Notes: generated by a model from the letters alone, not told the origin. DNA of 64,000 bases from Pseudorasbora parva (GCF_024679245.1 NC_090184.1:10585733-10649732); one strand, 5' to 3'. Counted from the first letter of the stretch, positions 23,796-36,300 are shown. Numbers and translations are program-made.

Positions 23796-24116
23796 GTTTC
23801 ATCTACAATAATCCAAAAGCCAGTGGAAAAATATTTGGATTTTTTTGAGGGAACCAGGATGATGCTAAAGAAATAATTATGTTCACTGCAGCGCTCTATT
23901 GCAAACAAATTGAAACTGCACAACAGGAATGTGAATTTAGAGAAATTGAACTGTTATGACAATTTCACAATTCAATCATTTTCTTTATGCAAAGTATATT
24001 TTATGTGTGTTTGTGATTTTGTGACAAAATGCTATTGCTTTTATAAAACTGCACCAACAGAAAAATAAATAATAATGTTTAAATATTCAAATAATAATCA
24101 GAGTAATCTTTTTTAA

Positions 24117-24727
24117 AGGTCCCGTTTTTAAAGGTTCTTCGCGATTCCATCTTTCAAACTTTAGTTAGTGTGTAATGTTGCTGTTAGAGCATAAATAGTA
24201 CCTGTAAAATTATAAAGCTCAAAGTTCAATGCCAAGCGAGATATTTTATTTAACAGAAGTTCCCTTTCAAAACCTACAGCGAACGGCCAGTTTTGACTAC
24301 ACCCCTGCACTTCCTTCAGGAATGACGTCACTAGAACCGTTTGTTGTCTAACCCTCCGCCCACAAGAACATGCAAAAAAGGGGGAGTGGTCTTGTTGCTC
24401 TCCCATGTGGAGAAGAGCGCACATTCAGCGCTTGCATCTCCCCGTTATTGTAAGAGGCGGGACATTTCCGAGCAAAGTGTGCTAAGCTGCTGTCCAATCA
24501 CAACACGGGAAGCGCTGGCCCAATCAGAACTCGTTACGTGTTTCTGAAGGAGGGACTTCATAGAACAAGGAAATCATCAGGCCGTTTTTAGGACAGAGGA
24601 AACAGCGCTGTACAGATAAGTAAATGTGTGAAAAATACTGTTTTTTTACACGCGAAACATGAACTCATGTTATATTGCACACTGTAAACATAATCAAAGC
24701 TTCGAAAATACGCAAAGAATGGGACCT
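24117..24727. mobile_element. TTAA-bounded TIR element, 611 bp
   Basis: The left end AGGTCCCG...GCGATTCC and right end, inverted, AGGTCCCATTCTTTGCG pair up; TTAA lies at 24113-24116 and 24728-24731. Short open frames inside have no domain. Confidence 0.6.
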
Positions 24728-24731
24728 TTAA

Positions 24732-26109
24732 TGTAGTTCTTTAGCAGAAGTAAAAGTGGTATATGCAGTTTAGGTGTTTTTTTTTTGCTTGTTTTTTTTT
24801 AGATTGAAGTTCAATCAATTGTTTTTTTAGATAGTTTTTTTAGATTAAGGTTTAATCAATCCTATAAGCAGACCAGTGCAACAGAAAATAAATTAACACA
24901 TTTCCCCCCAAGCTTTCTGTCTCACAGCTGTGTCTATATGCAAGGACGTTTGGCTTATACACATGCACACACACTTGCTCTCTGCCTTCACCATCTGTTT
25001 CCATGTCTGCTTTTCCCCATTGCGCATGATGAAAGCAGACCAAAGGTACTGAATATCCTGAATGGATTTCTAAAGGATCAGAGGCAGACTGTTTGTCAGA
25101 GGAAAGGGGAGGTCCTTGGGTTTACACCTGACCCTTGGCAACCTCTGTTACATGACACAAAGCAATATGACAGCTGTGATTTCCCTCTTTGAAATGGAAC
25201 TGTCCTTTCCCTTCATCCCATTTCCTTCTCATAGTATTTTTCTAATTCATAACTTTTCTGCAATTAAAATTAAGCATTTTATTTGGGAAAATGCATTTGA
25301 TTTCTTTCTCTCACACCTTTCCTGTGTTTTCAAATGAACAGTTCATTCTGAAATTAAAAATCTGTTAACCCATACTCATGCTGTTCCAAGCCCATATGCT
25401 GTTGTTGTTGTGTTGCACCCCCCCCCCCACCCCCGGGGAATACAAAATGGGAATTTGCTAGTTTAACGACTGGAAAAATGGTTGGCGTGCCCAGTACATG
25501 GTCTAAAACGATTGTCCCTATTCTCTTAATGAGTCATGGGTGTGTTTTGGGGTCGTATGGATCTGACTATCTTACAAGAATTTACTAATATCTGTAGCAC
25601 TAAGCGGTTCACCTGAGTTATGAGGCGCAGACATTTTGCCACTGTGTGGTAGGCTTGGCTGTTCCTATGATCCAAGCAAGAGTTACCTTCCGTCCATGCG
25701 ACTGTAAATCGATTTTATTTTATTATAAATAAAGGTTTATTTGTTTCTAGTTATTTTGTTAGATATTTCCACTTTGCGGGAGTCCCGCAAAATAATTTTA
25801 TTTTCCAGCGACATGCACACAATAATATCTTGCCGCCTGCATCCGCATTTGCGGGCGTCTTGGACCACCTGATACAAGCGGTTATTTATAACTGAGAAAT
25901 ACGGATAGGAGAGCGGCTGTTCAGGGTGGACGCGGTGGCCGTCGATGGAACGGACCTGATCAAACGCGTTTTTAAGCCGTCTCTCCACGCCAATTACTGC
26001 AATGAGACAGGTGTTATTCATTTGCACTTGACCCACTTGCTCGGCTCCGCCTCTCTCTCCCTCTGCCGATCCCGCAAAACCACGCCTCCCCTGCCACAGC
26101 CATGATTGC
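24732..26109. other. No gene recognised
   Basis: Mixed sequence with T-rich runs near 24780-24840 and a C-run at 25421-25436. Open frames up to about 100 codons show no domain. Confidence 0.45.
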
Positions 26110-26262
26110 TTAAAGGTCCTATGGCATTTTATCCTGAGGTGTACTTATATTGTTAGTATGGTTTGTACATAAAGTCATAATTTAGAAATAAAAGGCATTA
26201 TTTTCCATACTGATATTAGCCCTCTGGCTGACATTTTTGCATTTGAAATGAGTATTAGATTA

Positions 26263-26456
26263 TGTGGTGGAGGGGGCGTGGTTTAGTGAGGCGCAAGCAG
26301 CACTGCCAGTCCAGAGAGAGATGGAGATCTGAGGAAAAATTGCTGAGAAAGTGTTACTGTACGGAGTTGTTGAGGGTGCTGGGTGCACAAGTTTATTTTG
26401 TTTGTATCTGAGAGCTCTGAATAAACACGAGTCCCAGTCGCGCCAACCCGGCAACA
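26263..26456 (+). repeat. Probable solo LTR
   Basis: Begins TGTGGTGGAGGGGGCGTGG, has AATAAACACGAGTCCC (polyadenylation-like AATAAA) near its end and closes with GGCAACA, giving a TGT...ACA outline. TTAT occurs at both edges (26260-26263, 26457-26460), overlapping the first base. No internal region or partner LTR nearby. Confidence 0.45.
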
Positions 26457-27084
26457 TTATTTCTCTCACAAAATGCTTTCACCACAACTAACAACAAACA
26501 CGACATCGACATGAAGTAAGAGGTTCTGTTGTGCAGCTTAACAGCATCATTCATTATAACAGCAGTTTTGGACAAGTGTGCCCTGCAGATATACGTGAGA
26601 TTGACAGATCTAAACATTTTAAAGAGTGTTCTTTGATCGCTCCCTGTAGTTTAATCATTTAAGTAACAGATTCGTTTCATGCTACTAAGAGAAACGACGC
26701 GAAGTTGATTGTTTTAGTCACTGTCTTGATTCACTGATGCATTACGTTTAGGGCATGACTACGGTCAGCTAGTGTGAACTTGAATGAATAGCTACACATC
26801 AGAAATCACTGATCACAGATCAGGCATTAATGGACACTGTTACTCACTGTTGTGGCGTTGCTGTCGAATCCATACACTAAAAAAAAAAAAGAGTACAACA
26901 TTTTTAATGTACAAGTGGCCGTCACTGGGGTGGTCCCTGAAAGGGTTACTTTAGCGATTAGCATATGGCTTTGTTTTAGTAGAAACCCTGGAGTATATTC
27001 GAATGATCGTGCTTCCCCCCTTATATCCCCCTGAGACTAGAGATTTATGCATTTTATTTCTGGAAAAAAATCCTCCGATGACCC

Positions 27085-27202
27085 AAATATTTTCTTATTT
27101 GGCTAAAGACTACAAGCCAGTAGAGGGAGCTATTTAAAAATATTTTATTAAAAATAGCTCCCTCTACTGGCTTGTAGTCTTTAGCCAAATAAGAAAATAT
27201 TT
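27085..27202. repeat. Perfect 51-bp inverted repeat (hairpin)
   Basis: 27085-27135 and 27152-27202 are exact reverse complements around a 16-nt AT-only loop. The arm contains GGCTAAAGACTACAAGCC and AGTAGAGGGAGCTATTT. See findings. Confidence 0.9.
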
Positions 27203-27798
27203 GTGTATTTCCTCTGGTGGGAGATCTTACTCACAGCTCAGCTCGAGCAGCTGTGGGCATTCATGTAAACGCAGTGGCCGGCAGAGCAAAGTGAGTGTTT
27301 CAACTTCTCAAATTAATTCCTATGAAAATAAGCTTCCAAAGGCATGAACTGAAAATGCGCCAGACTGAACATGCGCTGTGAATGTATGCCGTGTTCGCCC
27401 TTACCTCAGCTCTCACCATGAGAGCTCATTCATCACCGTGAATGTTATCTGACTCCTGCTGCGTTTGTGCTGTGACACTCTACGACTCACTCATTATATT
27501 TAACAGACATGTTCAGTTTTTAATTGTATTGTCTGTTCTCTAACTGAACTGATTTTATGAAAGTGAATGCGGTGGGAAAGTGATCCAGTAATTCAGTAGC
27601 AGGTGGATAAGGGAGTGGCTAGGGCAGCAAAGAAATGCATTCTGGGAATTGTTCTTTCATCCCCATGAGACAAAAATACATTTCTGTCTTTTCTCAGTCT
27701 AGAAGGCACCAAATTCAAAAATGATTTCACATTTATACTACATTAATGAGCCAGTTTAAATACAGATTCATCTTCCCAGCATTTAAGTACCCCTTTAA

Positions 27799-28709
27799 AG
27801 GGTTATTTCTCCCAAAAAATGAAAATTTGATGTTAATATGCTTACCCCCAGTGCATCCAACATGTAGGTGTCTTTGTTTCTTTGAAGATTTTTACTCCAA
27901 CCGTTGCCGTGCGCCACTCAACTAATGCATGTCAATAGGCAACGTTAACAGTTCTATGAGAGCAAAAGAAAACATGCCTAGACAACATGGACAAAGAGTC
28001 CTGTGGCTCATTACGACACATTGATATCTTAAGACACAAAATGATCGTTTGTGTGAGAAATCGAGCTGTATTTATATATATATTTTTTTTTACCTCAAAT
28101 ACAATGTTGTATCCAACAGCATAGAAAGCGCTTCACTTCCAATAAAGTCATACACACTCTGGCGTTGTGTACATGTAAAGACATCACTTCCGGTATACAC
28201 AAGCTGGCATAGTTTACACCAATGGCATAAGTGAATCTTGTACAAAACGCCGGAGCATACAAGATTCACTTCTGGTGTTGCTGTAAACTACGCCAGCTTG
28301 TGCATACCAGAAGTGATGTCTTTACATGTGCATGACAACAGAGCATGTATATTGACCTTATCAGAAGTGAAGCACTTTCTATGCTGTTGGATATAGCGTT
28401 GTATTTGAGGTTAAAAAAATTATGTAAATACAGCTTGATTTTTACACAAACTGATCGTTTTGTGTCTTAAGATATCAATGTGTCGTCATAAACCACAGGG
28501 CTCTTTGTGCATGTTGTGTAAGCATGTTTTTTTTTGTTCTCATAGAACTGTTAACGTTACCCATTGCCATGCATTATATGAACGGCCCACAGCAACAGTT
28601 GGAGTTAAAAATCTTAATTTGTGTTCTACTGAAGAAACAAAGACACCTACATGTTGGATGCACTGGGGGTAAAAAAAATGCTTAAGAAGCATTTTTGGGT
28701 GAACACCCT
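27799..28709. mobile_element. 911-bp fold-back element, TTAA-bounded
   Basis: The whole interval is one long imperfect palindrome centred near 28254. Outer arms share ACCCCCAGTGCATCCAACAT and GTAGGTGTCTTTGTTTCTT; inner arms share ATCTTAAGACACAAAA and GTAAAGACATCACTTC. TTAA at 27795-27798 and 28710-28713. Non-coding. Confidence 0.8.
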
Positions 28710-28713
28710 TTAA

Positions 28714-30054
28714 GGGTACATTTTTGTACCTCTAATCAGGAGTAGGCAGAGTTTTGATGTCCTCCAGAGTTTAGCTCTAACCATTCTAAGCAACCACAGT
28801 ATAAAACTCATGGCTCCAAGCATGGATTGCAACATTAAGTATGTCACCATTATTGAGATTCATAGGATGATTCTTGCGTGCGTCTAAACTTTTACCCCTT
28901 TAGAATGTTTAAAAATCTAAATTTAGATTGTCTGATCTGTGGCAAGAAAGTATTGTTGGTGAATATTGTTTATTATTATTTTTATTCAGTGATTAGTTTA
29001 GTCAAACATTATTCTTTATGATACAGTTTGTTTATGGCTTCTTATGTTTTGAAAAATTATGTTTTGTTTACACTGTAACAAAAACCACAAACTCACATAA
29101 CAATCCAAGTCAAACTGCCCAACGAAAGGAAATACTGATGACCATAATGGTGACCAAACTTTTTCAATTAAACAGAGTACATGTGTCGTTCACATATAGG
29201 CACATATTCGCCCTTTAAATAACACAAAAAATACTGCACTTTTGACTTTAGACAAGGTTTTTGTTGGTCAACGGCGCAGTCGTTTTTAGTTGGCTCAGAA
29301 TATCAATGCGCCAACAATATGGATTTTCTTTAGGGTGAGCTGTTCCTATAAGAACATTTCTAATTGTAATTCTTTGCTCAAGCACACAAAGACAGTGGAT
29401 GCTGCTTTAAACATCTTTTGACTTAAAAATCAGTACAGTTTGATGCGCTTGAATTCTGTGAGTAAAAGGCTGAGAAAATTTAAAAATTCAGAGCTCATAT
29501 GACTTAGCTATGTGACAAGTTGCTATGAATAGCTGTCCTGTGTAGGCATTATGCGTGGGATCATGTTTTCTCATCTTTTAAAGGTTTGATGGAATGTGAA
29601 TCTGTCATCCTACATGGCCACTTTACACATGTCTCACTAAGGTACATCAGAGTCTGCCCAAGTTAAATATAAAGAGGTTCAGATGACAAAAGTTTGGTAA
29701 TGGAAAATATGATTCAAGTAGAATTAGACTGGATTCTTAAAGCAAAAATAATTACATCAGCAGTTGAAAACTGCATTAATTTTGTAAGCTGTAGAATAAG
29801 GTCATGAAGATAAGGCATTAATATGTGCTTTATTAGTACTAATAAACAGCCGATATCCTAGTAATATGCATGCTAATAAGCAACTAGTTAATAGTTAATA
29901 ACTGAACCCTAAAATAATGTGTTACCAATATTTTAAAGTATTATTAGATGGTGTATATTAATATAGAAAGATAAAATTATACTTCTTGTTTTCCTCCTCT
30001 CAAACAACTTTTTATTTTTTACTGACATAGCCAAGGCTGTGCAGACACAGGGAA
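28714..30054. other. No gene recognised
   Basis: AT-rich. About 29243-29345 repeats the family noted at 3066. Nothing else is supportable. Confidence 0.45.
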
Positions 30055-30104
30055 AATGTCTCGGGTTATGCCACACTGGCATAACCCAGTCTTGGATGCA
30101 AGAT

Positions 30105-30600
30105 GGCCTAAACTCCTCCAGGGGCAAACTCCAGGTAGGTTGGCGAAACCGCGAAGGCCTGGAGGTCCCCCCCTCTCCAGAGAGAAGTGATAGCAAGGAG
30201 AAAGGCCACCTTAAGGGTCAGGTTCTTTGCCTCACCCAACTCCAGTGGTTCAAAGGGGGCCTCTGCCAACCCTTCGAGCACCACCGCCAGATCCCAGGTT
30301 GGGACTCGGGAGCGAGTCGCAGGCCTCATTCTCCGCACCCCAGGAAGGAAACGTACAACCAGATGGTGCCTCTCCAAAGGCCCATCAACTATAGGTGAGT
30401 GAAAAGCCCTAATGGAAGCCACATACACCTTAAGTGTGAACGGGGTAAGACTGGCAGAGAAGCGATCTTGGAGGAACTCCAGCACTAAAGCCACTGTTCA
30501 GTTAACTGGGTCCACCTCACGCTCTCTACACCAAATTGCAAACACATTCAATTTGAGGCTGTACAATCTCCTCATAGAATGCCCCCTAGAGTTGAGTAAG
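30105..30600 (-). pseudogene. DIRS-C tyrosine recombinase, truncated
   Basis: Open for 128 codons: VLEFLQDRFSASLTPFTLKVYVA, VPTWDLAVVLEGLAEAPFEP and LTLKVAFLLAITSL. The first catalytic Arg site is damaged: RRVGDLQA of DIRS-A is WRGGDLQA here. A stop lies near 30115, and the downstream His-x-x-Arg and Tyr motifs are deleted, so it cannot recombine. Confidence 0.85.
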
Positions 30601-30604
30601 GTCT

Positions 30605-31150
30605 CAACCACACCTGCTGACAGACCAGCCTCTAGGTAATGGCTCCCCCAGGGTCCAGACCCAGAGGTTCCACAGCTCTGGCCAGGGGTAAAATATTGTG
30701 CCCCCTGACTGAGACAGCAGATCCATTCCTGTCACAATTTTTGAAAACCAAACCCAGGTTGGCCAGTGGGGTGCTACAAGCAGTATGCTGATCCTCTCGC
30801 GGAAGACCCGCTCCAAGAATCCCGGGAGCAGAGTGATCGGGGGAAATGCATTCAGACACAGTCTCAGCCAGGCTGCGTCTGCAAACCTGAGATAAAACCA
30901 CAGGGGACAGTGGTACGTCTCATTAGACATGAACAGATCCACTTCTACCGGGCCAAATCTCTCGCACATGGCCTCCATGTCTGATCGTATCAGGACATGG
31001 TGGCCTTGGAGGTCTAGGATAAGCTCCTCAGAGCTTTATAGACTGCCAGCACTTCCAGGCAATTTATGTGCCAGGAGGAACGCCGGGTCTCTCACAGACC
31101 TCGCCAAAAGCGGCCGTCCATGACCACGCCCCAACCAGTGAGGGAGGCGT
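30605..31150 (-). pseudogene. DIRS-C RNase H and methyltransferase-like remnant
   Basis: The minus strand shows VSTDASLTGWG (first RNase H Asp) and HINCLEVLAVY (Glu), then a deletion that joins directly to MEAMCERFGPVEVDLF, WLRLCLNAFPPITLLPGFLE and LLVAPHWPTWVW. Compared with DIRS-A, the stretch holding the third RNase H Asp (RTDNT) is shortened. Multiple frames. Confidence 0.8.
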
Positions 31151-31159
31151 CTGTTGAAA

Positions 31160-32340
31160 CAGTATGACACTTCCAGAAATGGCCCCTGGGAAAACTCCTT
31201 GGTTTTCATCCACCACTGTAGGGGTCTCGAATGTAGCAGGCCGAACGGAATTATGTTTGACACTGCTGCCATGAGCCTCAGCAGTCTCTAAAACAGCTTC
31301 ACAGTGAGGATGTGGCCTAACCTGAGCCTGGAGACCATGGCCCATATTGACTCGACAGGGGTGGGAGACATTTGTGCCCACATCACGGTCAAGTCCCATA
31401 CAACTCCAAGGAACAAAGGTTCTCTGGGAAGGCGTCAAAACACTTTTCTTTGTGTTGAGTCTCAACCCCAAGCACTTGATGTGGAACAGAGCGACATCTC
31501 AATGCAGAACTCTGCGAATGGGCCAATATGAGCCAGGCGAAGATATAATTGAGTGTACGGATGCCCTGGAGTCTGAGAGGAGCCAGGGCTGCATCCATAC
31601 ACTTTGTGAAGGTGCAAGGGGAAAGGGCTAGGCCGGAGGGAAGAGCTTGATATTGGTATGTCTCACCACTGAAAGCGGACCTTAGGAACTACCTGTGACA
31701 CAGAAGGATGGGTATGTGGAAGTATACATCCTTTAGATCTATCGTGACAAACCAGTCCTCAAACTGGATTTGATTCATGATGGCTGGAATTGTGAGCATC
31801 TTAAATCTGAATGTCCTTAGAGAATGGTTCAAGTGTCTCAGATCCATTATTAGATGCAACCCCCCATCCTTCTTGGGAACAATGAAGTACAGGCTGTAGA
31901 ACCCGAACTACCTTTTGGGATGAGGGACATGTTCTATGGCCTCTTGACCATAAGAGAGCAAACTTCCTGTTCCATAACTTCGGTGGTGGGATAGCTGAAC
32001 TGTAGTCTGCAGGGTTCACGCAGATATATTTGGGAGGCATAACCATGCACTGAGATAAACTGCTAAGGGAACCAGCCTCTCGACGCTGGCATCAAGTATC
32101 AACCGAGCCTCATTTACAAAACCCTAAAGCAGCTGACCAGCAGGAGGCAATCGACAATGATTATCAGTGTGCAGACACGTTCGCCACCCAGCCGCAGGTC
32201 TTCTTAGAGGCGGATGGAGCAACATGTGTACGTAGGAAACCAATGTGCCCGAAGCATACTGGATGGCGGGAACACATCATTGATTTCCCCAGACCTCCAT
32301 AGAGGAGGCAACCTCAATCGCTCCTCCTCGGAGGGGACAG
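31160..32340 (-). pseudogene. DIRS-C reverse transcriptase remnant
   Basis: Pieces in alternating frames: MDAALAPLRLQGIRTLNYI with FAW in place of the catalytic Asp-Asp (DIRS-A reads YIDDWLIL), LRLNTKKSVLTPSQ, and upstream fragments near 31700-32040. Loss of the active-site aspartates plus frameshifts makes it dead. Confidence 0.8.
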
Positions 32341-32364
32341 CTTTGATCGACCTGGCCAAAGCTA

Positions 32365-32570
32365 GAATCACTTGCCAGAAGCCTTCTTATCCTGAAGGAA
32401 AGTCCTCAGATCGACCTTCGGTTCAGAAGCCTTCTGATGAGAGTGCGGCCTCCTTTGCCAAGCTCCCTTGGGAGGGGCTCGGGAAGCGACGCTCTCCTTT
32501 TGCGCTTGATGGTGTGAAGAGCTACTTTTCATACCCTTCCCACAGAACAAAGCTATCAACAGTCATGGTT
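32365..32570 (-). pseudogene. DIRS-C gag C-terminal fragment
   Basis: HHQAQKESVASRAPPKGAWQ and KVDLRTFLQDKKASGK align with the end of DIRS-A gag (VQKESVASRAPPPGAWQ). The N-terminal Cys-rich region is absent. Confidence 0.8.
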
Positions 32571-32639
32571 GATGTTCTCTACTCTACTGTCAAGCTGTGC
32601 TGTACAAACAACATATTTACTTGCTCCCCAGTTTAGAGT

Positions 32640-33515
32640 TTGTGATTCAAAGTGAAGAAGCTGTCATACGGACATAAAATCATACGGTGATACATTACAC
32701 TAATTAAAATGTTTTTTACAATGCTAAAAACAAAGTTGTAAGTGCTGACGTTATGAGTTAACGTGTAAAGGATAGTTCTTTGTGAAACTTTGTATTTATT
32801 TTGTATTATGTATCACATTGATCTACATGCAGTATAAATGTTTCATGTTGTATAAAGCAGATCCATGCAAATAAGTTTTTAATTTTCGTTCTAGTTTAGG
32901 TCTGTGTTCACATGGGAGACCTATGTGATCACAGAATGAGACAGACTAAAAGAGCTGCAAGCTAAATTGTGGGGGCCTAAGCAATGTGTCTTCTGGGAGA
33001 GTGTGTCTTGGGACTAGATGTGTGTTAATGGACAGAGATGTAGTGTGTGCATTTGAGGAGAGAAGGCATCGATAAAACTAACAGATGGGTGCATGAATGC
33101 ATCTGGATTTCCTCCAGCCGAGCTCCAGCGGGACTGATTATAGAGTGCAGACAGGTTACATCCATCACAGATCAAGTGTGAGTGTGTATATTTGTGTTTG
33201 TTACTCAGAAAGAAAGGCTATGTGCCAATACAGCACTGTTGTATCAGTAGTAAGACTGTGGGAGTTTTGTGTGAGTAAACCCAGCTGAGTCTTTACCATA
33301 TATTAAATTACTAAATATGTTTAAGGAGTATTCTGGGTTAAATACAACTCAGCAGCCGTTATCTGAATGGAATGTTTGTATAGTGATGCACTTAAATTAA
33401 AACGTGTTTTCAAAACCATAAACATTACTCATGCAAATTAATTACTGAATAATTACACAGAAGTTCATCCACACAGTCAACTTTGCAACTCAAATAACAC
33501 ACATCTACTGTATGT
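32640..33515. other. No gene recognised
   Basis: AT-rich interval without a repeat or gene I can name. Confidence 0.45.
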
Positions 33516-33519
33516 ACAA

Positions 33520-34220
33520 TGGGCCTAATTCATGAAACACGAGCAGAATTTTTTGTGTGTAAATCATTCACAAACATTTTTTGTATTTTCAAAATGTTAG
33601 TTGGTATGAAGGAAATGTACACCTGCTGTGTTTTTACACATTTAAATGTCCTGTGTTATTTTAGGCAAACTGATGACAATTTTTATATTATTGGCATCCA
33701 ATCACAATGGAGGAGGGGCAATACAAATACATAACCCACCAACCATTAAGAGCAAGTTAATATTGCTGCATTTTATTCAGTAATATTCTTCAAAATAAGA
33801 TTGCACATTACAGCCTTATTATCATGTTCTGTATACATCGTATTCCAGCTGGCTGTTTTCAGCCTGGGATTTTGTTAGCTGGCTAAAACATTTTTGGCAG
33901 ACACACATACATTTTTTTTTTTTTTTTTTTTTTAGGCATATGGACAAATAGTCTATTTAGCATTTATGCAATGTACTGCAGTCCTATGTGAGAAGGGAGT
34001 CCAGAAGATTCCACAACATTCCTGGGCACGTAATTCATGTAACTCATGGGCAGTGATTATGATTATTGTGGACGCACTCCCTATTTACGAATGATTGGAA
34101 TTTAATAACATACACACATGTAACTGAACTGGTGGAGAGTTTTCAGGACAGTCCATTTTATGTGCAAATTACTCAAAATTTACTCATATATTTACACAAG
34201 TTTTGTGAATGAAGCCATAT
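33520..34220. mobile_element. Possible TIR element with GGGCCTAATTCATGAA end
   Basis: GGGCCTAATTCATGAAACAC at 33521 and, inverted, ATGGCTTCATTCACAAAACT at 34201-34219 share a weak terminal match; TTTTGTGTGTAAAT near the left resembles the inverted CTTGTGTAAATATATG. A T-run lies at 33912-33933. Uncertain. Confidence 0.35.
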
Positions 34221-34699
34221 ACTTACCATCGACGTGCCAAAAATGTTTTTTTGAAAATTCAGACTTTTTTCTGTGGAACACAAATGGAAAAACAGCTCTC
34301 TCCTCATGCCAGTTTATAGTCTGTAAAACATCTCGGAGGGAACGGAGATGTACGTTAGAATGTGAACCGACAAACTGGGATATTACATTATAGAGCCCTA
34401 TCATCTTCGAGTGTGTACTAACCGGCCAATAAACGTTGGTGTGAGAATTTTGCATGCAGCACTCCGCCCCACAGCACGGGTATAAATAGGAAGATCCAGC
34501 AAATGCACATTTGTTTTTTGCTGAGGAGACGAGCAAGTTGTCCCCGCTAAGCAGCAGGGATGTACATCTCTGCTCCCTACTTCAGGAATGAGGGTTATAT
34601 ATATAACCGAGACGTTCCCTTTCAGTCAGTCATGTTCGACTTAAGTCAGAATGTGAACAAACGAATTGGGATCCTGAATAAAACGCCATATTTTCTGAC

Positions 34700-36300
34700 C
34701 CTGCCTGGCATAAGCTACACAACTTTCACATCTTTCACAGGGCAACATACGTCAGGAAAGCTGACTGCTGTTCCACATGACCCAAAACAGTCAGACTTAG
34801 ATAACACTGGAAAGCATGCCCACGGGGAATGCTGTGGAGATCACATCCTGCCCATAGTGAGGTAAATGTGGTGAAACACACATTGTCTGGCCAGTCGGGC
34901 AGAGCACAAATGGAAAGTCCCTGGGACGGCTCTGGCCATAGGAGGGTGACAACATCTGAAAGGGACGACAGGGTCACTGTAGGGAGCTGTACCGTAGAAT
35001 ACAAATATGTGGCTGCAACATATGGCACCCAGCCAATACAACAATATTCATTGCTGGCCTAGCAACAAACACTCAGCAAAGTCTGAAGCCGCAGGGGTTG
35101 GTGGAGGAGCTTAACAGGGTTCGCCAGAGGGGAACTTACTTAAGAAAAATAGCGCACTTATCTACTCCGTAGAGGGGAATGGCGCAGCAAGCTGACACAA
35201 GCAACGGTTCTCCAGTTGTTACTGGCCACGGCATGGTAAGCCAAGGCGATGGCTTCCACTATTCAGTGGGCCTTATCACTATTCAGTGGGCCTTATCAAT
35301 ATCTTCTGCTTGATGTAGAGCAGATGTAACAGATGAAGAGCTGATCTGAGGTCCTGAAGCTTTGAGTTCTGTCCACGTAAACCCACAGAGGGTGGACAGG
35401 AGAGAGCAAAGCTTGGGCTGGGTCTGTCTCTTCCAATGGCAGTGCTTGCAGGTTCAGCACCTGGTCCCGAAAGGGAGTGGTGGGAACTTTCAACACGTAT
35501 CTGGGCTGGGGTCTCAGAATGATGTGAAAGTTAAAGGGATACTTCACTGCTTTTTCATATTAAACTATGTTATTCCCTTAACTAAGACAAGTTGATACAT
35601 ACTTCTGAGAGTACTTCAACTTAGCGCAGTAAAAAGTCACGCCTGAAAAATCTTGGATGTTTCAGCCAGGACGTTTTACTGCGCCGAGTCGAAGTACTCT
35701 CAGAAGTGCTATTCCGCCATACATTATAGTTCTCCTTTTTAATCCTCTTAGAAAAGCGCCACTTTTTATTTTGTGCCACCATACTTGATCGTTCAACTAT
35801 TTGTGTAACTGTATTTAAATAGGGAAAACTATGTTTGGTACCATAGTGAATGAACTGGGCTTAGTGGGCTAAGCTAAATGCTGTCAGAATGTCACCGCGT
35901 GTCAGAGTGATTAAATGCACGCACTGAGACGAGAGAGGTATGTATCAACTCATCTTAGTTAAGGGAATAACATAGTTTAATATAAAAAAGCGGTGAAGTA
36001 TCCCTTTAACCAGCCTGAATTTTAGGCATGCTTTGTCAACCAAAAATGCGTGCAGGTCCCCTACCCTCTTAATAGAGGCCAATGCAACCAGGAGTTTTTA
36101 ACTCAGCTGATTGCAAGGGCTCAAAGGGTGGTCTTTTCAGTGCAGTAAGCACCAGAGGTAAATCCCAAGAGGGTATAGAGAGAGGACGAGGCGGATTTAG
36201 TCTCCTCGTCCCCCTCAAAACCCTGACGATTAGATTAGCTTCCCCAAGGACTTACCATCAATTGCATTGGGTTATGCGACAAAAACAGCAACATACACTT
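34700..36300 (-). pseudogene. DIRS-D tyrosine recombinase remnant
   Basis: Minus strand, before the MITE: VYVAVFVA, DGKSLGKL, then KRVGDLHAF with the first catalytic Arg context. After it: HIILRPQPRYVLKVPTTPF, RDQVLNLQALP and RTSDQLFICY, the region preceding the His-x-x-Arg motif in DIRS recombinases. WIVEAIALAYHAVA follows near 35260. A 20-bp duplication (ACTATTCAGTGGGCCTTATC, twice, 35258-35298) and several stops lie within. The His-Arg and Tyr sites are not recognisable. Confidence 0.7.
35535..36005. mobile_element. 471-bp TTAA-flanked MITE inserted in the recombinase
   Basis: AGGGATACTTCACTGC...CATATTAAACTATGTTATTC at the left is inverted at the right end (GAATAACATAGTTTAATAT, GCGGTGAAGTATCCCT). 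TTAA flanks both ends (35531-35534, 36006-36009). A second inner inverted pair surrounds GAGAGTACTTC and GAAGTACTCTC. Confidence 0.85.

Larger units (their letters stand above)
26114..27794. mobile_element. Possible TTAA-bounded element with TAAAGG ends
   Basis: TTAAAGGTCCTATGGCAT starts at 26110, and the inverted right end TTAAAGGGGTACTTAAATGC closes at 27798. End similarity is short and could also mark two different repeats. It contains a solo LTR-like block (26263) and the perfect hairpin (27085). Confidence 0.35.
30059..32590 (-). mobile_element. DIRS-C: truncated DIRS1-like retrotransposon
   Basis: In minus-strand order it keeps the gag C-terminus (32570-32365), RT (32060-31300), part of RNase H (31150-31030), the methyltransferase-like block (30980-30640) and the first two thirds of the recombinase (30600-30105). 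Near 30059-30090 GTCTCGGGTTATGC resembles the terminal/internal repeat of DIRS-B. Left ITR, most of gag and the recombinase active site are missing. Confidence 0.85.

Noticed and set aside
24161..24424. 87-codon open frame at 24.2-24.4 kb
   Set aside because: It lies inside a TTAA-bounded non-autonomous repeat and shows no domain.
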